DNA from: Candidatus Scatousia excrementipullorum | GTDB taxonomy: Bacteria > Cyanobacteriota > Vampirovibrionia > Gastranaerophilales > Gastranaerophilaceae | Length of the DNA: 9,194 nucleotides | Direction of reading: 5' to 3' | Assembly: GCA_017694215.1 (NCBI GenBank) | Contig: JADIND010000171.1 | Coordinates: forward strand, 1-9,194 | Shown: positions 1-5,044 of the stretch, in pieces | Layout: every line of letters starts with the position of its first letter | Position numbering within the stretch: position 1 is the first letter of the stretch | Made by a program: the position numbers and the translations under genes | Notes under the pieces: model-generated | Databases searched by the model: none | What the model was told of the DNA's origin: nothing | The model's input: the letters and a program-made list of their open reading frames with translations, nothing else

Positions 1-1
1 A

Positions 2-430
2 AACTGTATTAATGATATTTCTGCACTGGCTGAGGATAAAAATATTAAAATTGTATTTAATTCTTCATTGTATGATAGTGAAAAGATGTTATTTGCGGAT
101 AAGAGCCAGATAAGACGTGTTATTTCAAATATTTTAAATAATGCAGTTTCTTATGCGTATAAAGGCACTGAAATAAAAATCAATATAACAAGAAACGATA
201 ATAATATTATTGTTGAAACTGAAAATTCAAGTCCTGAAATTCCTGCTGATATTCGCGAACATTTATTTGAAAAATATGTTACCGGTTCTGATTCCTATCG
301 TAAGGTAGGTTTCGGATTAGGTTTGTATCTTGCAAGAAAAGTTGTGGAAGCTCATAACGGCAGAATTTATTTGAGTGCAAATTCTACAAATAACCGTTTT
401 ACATTTGAAATTCCGGTTGTAGAAAGTTGA
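2..430 (+). CDS. Sensor histidine kinase, C-terminal ATPase domain (5' end missing)
   Basis: The frame is open from the left edge and gives the last 142 residues of a two-component sensor kinase; sensor and phospho-His regions lie outside. Visible boxes of the HATPase_c (GHKL) fold, numbered from the first visible codon: N box around 40-53 (NILNNAVSYA), a G1-like segment at 74-81 (ENSSPEIP), an F box at 88-95 (LFEKYVTG), and a clear G2 box at 103-108 (GFGLGL) followed by LARKVVEAHNGRI. The G1 region lacks the textbook DxGxG and resembles the 'N-x-G-x-P-I' variant of CusS-type kinases, but here even the Gly is Ser. A TTG at 68 is an internal Leu codon, not a start. The protein would autophosphorylate and pass phosphate to a response regulator not seen here. 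The family call is firm; the stimulus cannot be told. Confidence 0.9.
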   Translation, partial: NCINDISALAEDKNIKIVFNSSLYDSEKMLFADKSQIRRVISNILNNAVSYAYKGTEIKINITRNDNNIIVETENSSPEIPADIREHLFEKYVTGSDSYRKVGFGLGLYLARKVVEAHNGRIYLSANSTNNRFTFEIPVVES

Positions 431-463
431 GACTCCTTACTGTCAGGTACAAAAGTAAAAAAT

Positions 464-491
464 AAGCGATGCAATAACTTCTGCACCGCTT
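464..491. terminator. Hairpin terminator between convergent genes
   Basis: AAGCGATGCA (464-473) pairs with TGCACCGCTT (482-491): nine base pairs with one A-C mismatch around an 8-base loop. Read on the minus strand, the stem is followed by ATTTTTTAC, a good U-tract for ending the flavoprotein transcript. Read on the plus strand it is followed by only a short TTTT run, so it may also stop the kinase transcript, less efficiently. Confidence 0.75.
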
Positions 492-498
492 TTCATTA

Positions 499-1128
499 TT
501 ATCTTACAAAATTTGTCATTATTTTTTGTTCCGGAACAGGTTTGTTTATGCCTGAATTTTTCCCTGCATCTATGCATTTTAATATCCATGCCATATTTGT
601 ACCCAGAGTTCTCATAATTTGTAGACCTTCCAAATCCTGTTTTACGTCATCAGGGGTGTTTTGTTTTCCGTGGACCATAGGCCAGTAGCTGGAAGATATT
701 ACCGGCATGTTGTTAATAGTGAAGTGTTTTGTAATTGCATCAAGGGATGCTGTTGTGCCGGCACGTCTTGCGGAAACTATTGCTGCTGCAGGCTTATATG
801 CAAGAGCAGAACTTGCAGCATAGAATACTCTGTCCATAAATGATAACAGCCGTCCTGACGGATGTGCATAGTATACCGGTGAACCGAATACAAAACCGTC
901 GGCATTTTTTGCTTTTTCAATAAATTCATTTACCGCATCATCTTTAAATACACATTCCCCTTTGGTTCTGCAGTCCTGACATCCGCAGCAATCCCGTAAT
1001 TCAGCATTACCCAGCTGAAATATTTCGGTTTCAATACCTTCATTGTTTAGTGATTTTTCGATTTCGCTTAATGCAGTAAATGTACAGCCCTGCTTGTTTG
1101 AACTTCCGTTAACCAATAAAACTTTCAT
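499..1128 (-). CDS. Flavodoxin-fold iron-sulfur flavoprotein / NAD(P)H-dependent FMN oxidoreductase
   Basis: A 209-residue protein of the NADPH-dependent FMN reductase / iron-sulfur flavoprotein group. The N-terminal beta strand and phosphate loop (MKVLLVNGSSNKQGCT, residues 1-16) and the SPVYYAHPSG loop (83-92) are FMN-binding features of the flavodoxin fold. Between them is a compact cysteine set C47-x2-C50-x2-C53-x5-C59, which matches the CX2CX2CX4-7C cluster motif known from Methanosarcina Isf proteins and suggests a 4Fe-4S cluster next to FMN. It probably works as a soluble cytoplasmic electron carrier or reductase; the partner is unknown. The start is supported by a strong AAGGAGGG at 1139-1132, though only about 4 bases before ATG. 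It shares a 127-base divergent promoter region with the repeat protein and converges on the kinase gene. Family confidence is high, cluster moderate. Confidence 0.9.
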   Translation of the reverse strand: MKVLLVNGSSNKQGCTFTALSEIEKSLNNEGIETEIFQLGNAELRDCCGCQDCRTKGECVFKDDAVNEFIEKAKNADGFVFGSPVYYAHPSGRLLSFMDRVFYAASSALAYKPAAAIVSARRAGTTASLDAITKHFTINNMPVISSSYWPMVHGKQNTPDDVKQDLEGLQIMRTLGTNMAWILKCIDAGKNSGINKPVPEQKIMTNFVR

Positions 1129-1154
1129 ATACCCTCCTTATTGTTTATAGTTTT

Positions 1155-1160
1155 AGTATA
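1155..1160 (-). promoter_or_regulatory. Candidate -10 element of the flavoprotein gene
   Basis: On the minus strand this reads TATACT, one mismatch from TATAAT, with a TG dinucleotide slightly upstream. It lies 27 bases before the ATG at 1128, leaving a short leader that contains the ribosome site. No good -35 hexamer is seen at 17 bp, so this is a weak prediction in AT-rich DNA. Confidence 0.4.
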
Positions 1161-1203
1161 TTACAAAAATCATTTACAAAACTTTAAAAAGTAGCAATAA
1201 AAA

Positions 1204-1232
1204 TTTATCTTTTGTTTTTATAGTTTTATAAA
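1204..1232 (+). promoter_or_regulatory. Candidate promoter of the 25-residue-repeat protein gene
   Basis: TTTATC (1204-1209) and TATAAA (1227-1232) are 17 bp apart and precede the AGGAG ribosome site (1243-1247) of the gene starting at 1256. The -10 is good and the -35 poor. AT-rich intergenic DNA gives many such chance matches. Confidence 0.35.
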
Positions 1233-1255
1233 GGTAAGTAATAGGAGTAATATGT

Positions 1256-2884
1256 ATGTTAGATTCAGTTAAATTTTCTCAGGTTAACTTTAAAGGTTCA
1301 ACCAATCTTATAGAACAATTTAAAGAGAAGCAAAATCGCACCGAACAATCTGGAGCTCAAAATAATGTCACTCCGCCTCAAACAGGTGCGGAAGCACTTT
1401 CTAATTATAACCGTGCTGCAATAGCTCAAGCTCCGGCATCAACAAATAACAAGAAAAAGAATGTTGAAGCTGAACTTCTTGCAAAATTTAGCGATTTAAA
1501 ACCTGCAGAGCCTATTAAAATAGATCAAAACTTTATGACAAACTTTAAAGGCGATAAAGTTACAGGTTCGGATGGTATTGTCGAATATTATGAAGAAAAG
1601 TCAGGTGATATTTCAAAAATATACTTTGTTTTTGATAATAAAGTTTCTACAGCATATGAAGTTAATAATAAAACCGGCAATATGATAAGAGAAGATTTAT
1701 TTGATAAGGATGGGAAACCGATTTCCGTAATTGAATACAATCCTGAAACAGGTATTGCAAAAAAATACACCTCATATGATTTAGACAACGGAAAACTTAA
1801 TTCCGTAGCGGAATATGACGATAAAGGTGATTGTGTAAGAAGTGTTATTTATGATACGAAAACAGGTAATATATCTCGTATATTTGAACATGATAAAGGT
1901 ATTGACGGCGGTGTTGATATTCATTATGAGTTTGAAAACGGAAAACTCGTAACTAAAAAGATTGAAAGCCCGCTGGACGGCAATACATTGGAGGCAACAA
2001 GGTTCGTTGACGGAAAAGAACTTAAAACTATTAAAACAAAACTCTATCCTGTAATCAATAATTCTGATATTGATTTTTCAAAAATTAATCTGCAGCCCTC
2101 AACTCCGGGTAATGTTGAACTCGATGTAAGTAAAGTTAATGGTGAAAAGAAATTCCGTTCAAATAATACACTTGAATCAATTACCGTAAAAGACGGAAAT
2201 ATAACCCGAATTTATAATATGGACGCAACCGGCAATAAGCTTGATAATATTGAAGAAAAAGAAAATGATATTATGAAACGTTCAATACGTATAAATAAAG
2301 AAACCGGTAAATTAGATTCTATTGATGAGTTTGATGCTCAGGGTCATAATATTAAGTCAACTTATTTTAATAAAAACGGAAAGCCCGAAGGGGTGTACGA
2401 AACTCCTTCCGGTGGACAAGACGGTGTTATGAGACGTGTAGTCTATTACGATGACGGCAAACTTCGCGGCTATGATATCAGCGATGGCAAAACTTTTGAC
2501 CTGAAACATACATTCCGTTTTGATAAATCCGGCAATCTGATTGAACATATGGAATATAACGAAGACGGTAAAAGTAAAGACCGTTATTATAATGAAATGA
2601 TTGATTTCGTGGAAAACAAAACAGAAGATCCAAAAAATGCGGAAAGCATTGAATGGTTTAGAAAATTGTTAGCAAATCCTAATTGCGAAAAAACATATGT
2701 TCCGCAGGCAAACATTGTTCACGTTAAAGAAAAAGGTTTGATTGACGGTATGGAATATGATGTTTTCTCAAACGGAACAGTCAGAGCTTACAGCAACTGG
2801 GGCAATGATGCAATTATTATGAATTCTAATGAGGAAATGATTAAACTCTTTAATGACTGTAAAGAAGAACATCATGATGATTAA
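1256..2884 (+). CDS. Tandem-repeat protein of unknown function with N-terminal NFKG motif
   Basis: A 542-residue protein I cannot assign to a function. Residues 1-100 are polar and partly low-complexity (Asn/Gln/Ala/Lys), with VNFKG at 10-14 and again TNFKG at 95-99. Then come two blocks of tandem repeats with a period of about 25 residues: five units at 131-255 and about five at 304-427, with anchor glycines at 153, 179, 204, 229, 253 and 326, 351, 375, 401, 426. A typical unit reads like 'xxSIxEYDxxGxxxxSxxYDxxTGK', resembling MORN-like/YwqK or DUF2963-type beta-hairpin repeats. A non-repeat stretch (256-303) separates the blocks, and residues 440-542 form a distinct acidic C-terminal region. 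No signal peptide or membrane segment is visible. AGGAG at 1243-1247 sets the start; an ATG at 1252 is out of frame and soon stops. It is probably monocistronic. A binding or surface-scaffold role is only a guess. Confidence 0.9.
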   Translation: MLDSVKFSQVNFKGSTNLIEQFKEKQNRTEQSGAQNNVTPPQTGAEALSNYNRAAIAQAPASTNNKKKNVEAELLAKFSDLKPAEPIKIDQNFMTNFKGDKVTGSDGIVEYYEEKSGDISKIYFVFDNKVSTAYEVNNKTGNMIREDLFDKDGKPISVIEYNPETGIAKKYTSYDLDNGKLNSVAEYDDKGDCVRSVIYDTKTGNISRIFEHDKGIDGGVDIHYEFENGKLVTKKIESPLDGNTLEATRFVDGKELKTIKTKLYPVINNSDIDFSKINLQPSTPGNVELDVSKVNGEKKFRSNNTLESITVKDGNITRIYNMDATGNKLDNIEEKENDIMKRSIRINKETGKLDSIDEFDAQGHNIKSTYFNKNGKPEGVYETPSGGQDGVMRRVVYYDDGKLRGYDISDGKTFDLKHTFRFDKSGNLIEHMEYNEDGKSKDRYYNEMIDFVENKTEDPKNAESIEWFRKLLANPNCEKTYVPQANIVHVKEKGLIDGMEYDVFSNGTVRAYSNWGNDAIIMNSNEEMIKLFNDCKEEHHDD

Positions 2885-2905
2885 ATAATTTTTTCCAAAT
2901 AAAAA

Positions 2906-2927
2906 GGGCTTTTAAAAATAAAAGCCC
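2906..2927 (-). terminator. Hairpin terminator, best oriented for the minus-strand membrane protein gene
   Basis: GGGCTTTT (2906-2913) and AAAAGCCC (2920-2927) form an 8-bp perfect stem with a 6-base loop. Outer CCAA (2895-2898) and TTGG (2930-2933) can also pair. On the minus strand the stem is followed by TTTTTATTT, a proper U-tract. On the plus strand it is followed by GGTTGG, so it is a poor intrinsic terminator for the repeat-protein gene, although it lies only 21 bases past its stop. Confidence 0.7.
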
Positions 2928-2947
2928 GGTTGGAATTAAGAATAGCT

Positions 2948-3003
2948 GGAAGTATGAAAAAGATTTATGTAATGTAATTATATTTAAATCGGTTCATACT
3001 TCC
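2948..3003. repeat. Long inverted repeat (11-bp perfect arms) in the convergent gap
   Basis: GGAAGTATGAA (2948-2958) and TTCATACTTCC (2993-3003) are perfect inverted copies 34 bases apart. Inside them GATTTA (2962-2967) pairs with TAAATC (2985-2990), so the whole forms a two-part hairpin of 17 pairs. On the plus strand it is followed by TTTTC, so it could be the terminator of the repeat-protein gene; it may equally protect RNA 3' ends or be a small mobile palindrome. Confidence 0.6.
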
Positions 3004-3023
3004 TTTTCAATTCTCCTGTTAGG

Positions 3024-3854
3024 CTAATCTTCTTCACTATTCTTTAATTTTTTGTCATATATATAAGCACAGCCGTAATAATATGCGAACTGAATGATAC
3101 TTGCAGTATAGCATATTATTACTCCCACAATGCAGTCAATGACAAGCTTGCCAAGAAATCTGAAGAAAATTGCTAAAATGAATGCAATAAGTATTGCGAT
3201 AACAAATGTAAGAAAATTAAGTAAGCCAGCCTTGATTGTTAGCCACCATACAGGAAGAAATGTATTTTTCAGTATATTGATAGCAAATAAAGGATTTGCT
3301 ACAGATTTAATTTCATAATTTTCACTGAACTTTGTCAAAACTATTGGAAATATAGGATTGCATACAATTACAAATGCAATCCATAAAAGAATTTTGAACA
3401 GCTTTACTTTAATAATTGCTGATGCTAGTAAACATATTGTTGTAAAAATTGTCAGGTAAATTATCCACAAAAGCAGGACTACAATAAACTTAGGAAGAAC
3501 TTTTAATATTTCTATAATATTCAGATTCGGGAAAATATCATAATTTTTCCCCTCTTCATCAGGTTGTTTAAGCGAAAAGAATTTTATCATATTGTTAATG
3601 GTATTAAACATATATCCACATAAAAGTAATATTGCAATTAAAAGAATTATCCCGGAAATTGGATCCTGTGTAATAAAATATTCCAAAAACATTAATTCAT
3701 TCAGAGTTTTACCTGCAGGAACTTCAATTTGTGCTCCTGTATAGCAAATTATAATACTCATTACAAGTGTAAGCCCAAAAATCCATAAATGAATTTTCCA
3801 GGCATTAGAGCCGGTATAAATTTTCTTTAATCCTTCAATCAATCCGCCATTCAT
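3024..3854 (-). CDS. Six-helix integral membrane protein of unknown function
   Basis: A 276-residue, very hydrophobic protein. About six membrane segments can be seen: roughly 22-40, 66-88, 122-147, 152-174, 206-231 and 236-262. An amphipathic, Lys-containing N-terminus (1-20) and a charged C-terminal tail (KKLKNSEED) probably lie on the same, cytoplasmic side. The hydrophilic loop at 93-120 (KQPDEEGKNYD...) is the largest extramembrane part. I see no transport, catalytic or metal-binding signature. The general plan resembles uncharacterised multi-pass families such as DUF4013, but that is a loose comparison. The start is well supported by AAAGGAG about 8 bases before ATG (complement of 3862-3867). 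It is transcribed alone, divergent from the hydrolase and convergent with the repeat protein. Being real is near certain; function is unknown. Confidence 0.85.
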   Translation of the reverse strand: MNGGLIEGLKKIYTGSNAWKIHLWIFGLTLVMSIIICYTGAQIEVPAGKTLNELMFLEYFITQDPISGIILLIAILLLCGYMFNTINNMIKFFSLKQPDEEGKNYDIFPNLNIIEILKVLPKFIVVLLLWIIYLTIFTTICLLASAIIKVKLFKILLWIAFVIVCNPIFPIVLTKFSENYEIKSVANPLFAINILKNTFLPVWWLTIKAGLLNFLTFVIAILIAFILAIFFRFLGKLVIDCIVGVIICYTASIIQFAYYYGCAYIYDKKLKNSEED

Positions 3855-4037
3855 TTAAATTCTCCTTTCATTAATTCCTATAATATTAGCATAAATCACA
3901 TTATTTTCTATACCATATTTAGATTATTTATGGCTGCTAATTGATACCTTGGAACTGTTGAGATTTTACCCTTGCGGCGGATGTAAAAGACAGGGGTTTT
4001 ATTAAGAATTTTTCTATAAAGACAAAAAGGAGATATT
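3855..4037. promoter_or_regulatory. Divergent intergenic region, promoters not resolved
   Basis: This 183-base gap must hold the promoters of the membrane protein (-) and the hydrolase (+). A TATAAT lies at 3879-3884 on the plus strand, overlapping TATTAT on the minus strand, which would suit the membrane protein gene (about 25 bases from its ATG). TATAAA at 4015-4020 is probably too close to the hydrolase ribosome site to be its -10. The segment 3960-4000 is locally G-rich (CTTGCGGCGGATG, GACAGGGG) compared with its surroundings, but I recognise no riboswitch or small RNA in it. Confidence 0.4.
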
Positions 4038-5009
4038 ATGTTTGAAATGTACCCTAAAAAGCCTCATCTTGATAATGTTACCGGAAATTTTATTGAGCAA
4101 GTGAGTGAAGCCGGCGGTAAACCTCTATATGAATTAACACCTGAGGAAGCCAGAGAATTTCTCCTTATGATTCAACGCAATTCTCATAAACATATTCCTG
4201 CCGCAGTTAAAGATTTGGATATAGCAATAGACGATAATAGGAGTGTAAATGTAAGATTAGTAAGACCGGAAAATTATAATGATATATTACCGGTAATAAT
4301 TTATCTGCATGGCGGCGGCTGGGTAATGGGTGATAGTGAAACACACGATATGCTTATAAGAAAACTTTCAGTTTGTACAAATTCCGTTGTAGTTTTTGTA
4401 AATTATTCACGTTCGCCTGAAGCCGTCTATCCTCAGGCCGTTAACGAAATATACGGAGTTTTGAAATTTTTATACCAGAATGCTGATAAATTCAACATTG
4501 ATTCTGACAGAATTGCTATAGCCGGTGACAGTGCAGGCGGTAATCTTGCGACGGTAGTTGCTTTAAAAACTTTAAAGGAAGGCGGTCCTCAAATATTATT
4601 ACAGGCTCTTTTATATCCTGTAACTGATGCTAATATGGATTCTGATTCTTATAAAGAATTTAAAGACGGTCCATGGCTTACGAAAAAGGCAATGGAATAT
4701 TTCTGGAATGCTTATCTGCCTGATAAAAGTTATAAAAACGATATGTATGTATCTCCCTTAAGAGCATGTGTGGAAAATCTTGCGGGACTTCCTCCGGCAC
4801 TGATTATTACGGCGGAAAACGATGTGCTCAGAGATGAAGGCGAAGCGTATGCCAGAAAACTTGATTTTGCAGGAGTAAAAGTTATGAATGTCAGAATAAA
4901 CATGACCTGTCATGATTTTATGATGCTTAATGATTTGCAGCACAGTCCGGCTGTAAAAAGTGCTTTTGCCTTGTTGTGTAAAGTTTTGAGCCATAAATTG
5001 CATAACTAG
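4038..5009 (+). CDS. Alpha/beta hydrolase, hormone-sensitive-lipase family esterase
   Basis: A 323-residue serine hydrolase of the HSL (bacterial acetyl esterase/Aes-like) family, full length for the group. The oxyanion-hole motif HGGGW is at 91-95. The nucleophile elbow GDSAGG is at 163-168 with Ser165, and the acid is Asp262 in TAENDVLRDEGEAYA. The expected His is His292 in NMTCHDFMM, where the family usually has HGF: a Gly-to-Asp change beside the catalytic His. Such enzymes cleave short-chain acyl or acetyl esters in the cytoplasm; there is no signal peptide. AAGGAGA at 4027-4033 lies 4 bases before the ATG and fixes the start. The aminotransferase fusion begins 35 bp after its TAG on the same strand, so co-transcription is likely and a shared small-molecule substrate is possible. 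Family is certain; physiological substrate unknown. Confidence 0.93.
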   Translation: MFEMYPKKPHLDNVTGNFIEQVSEAGGKPLYELTPEEAREFLLMIQRNSHKHIPAAVKDLDIAIDDNRSVNVRLVRPENYNDILPVIIYLHGGGWVMGDSETHDMLIRKLSVCTNSVVVFVNYSRSPEAVYPQAVNEIYGVLKFLYQNADKFNIDSDRIAIAGDSAGGNLATVVALKTLKEGGPQILLQALLYPVTDANMDSDSYKEFKDGPWLTKKAMEYFWNAYLPDKSYKNDMYVSPLRACVENLAGLPPALIITAENDVLRDEGEAYARKLDFAGVKVMNVRINMTCHDFMMLNDLQHSPAVKSAFALLCKVLSHKLHN

Positions 5010-5044
5010 CAAAAAAAATTTTTCAGTGGTTTTATATCTGTATT

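Noticed and set aside
1252..1272. Upstream ATG overlapping the start of the repeat-protein gene
   Set aside because: It is out of frame and meets a stop after six codons; the ATG at 1256 has the better spacing from AGGAG.
3960..4037. Possible riboswitch or small RNA in the locally G-rich leader of the hydrolase
   Set aside because: I could find no stable multi-stem fold or known consensus; only short AAAA/TTTT pairings.
4758..5012. 84-codon minus-strand frame at the end of the hydrolase gene
   Set aside because: Antisense to the catalytic Asp/His region of the hydrolase and without a supported start.
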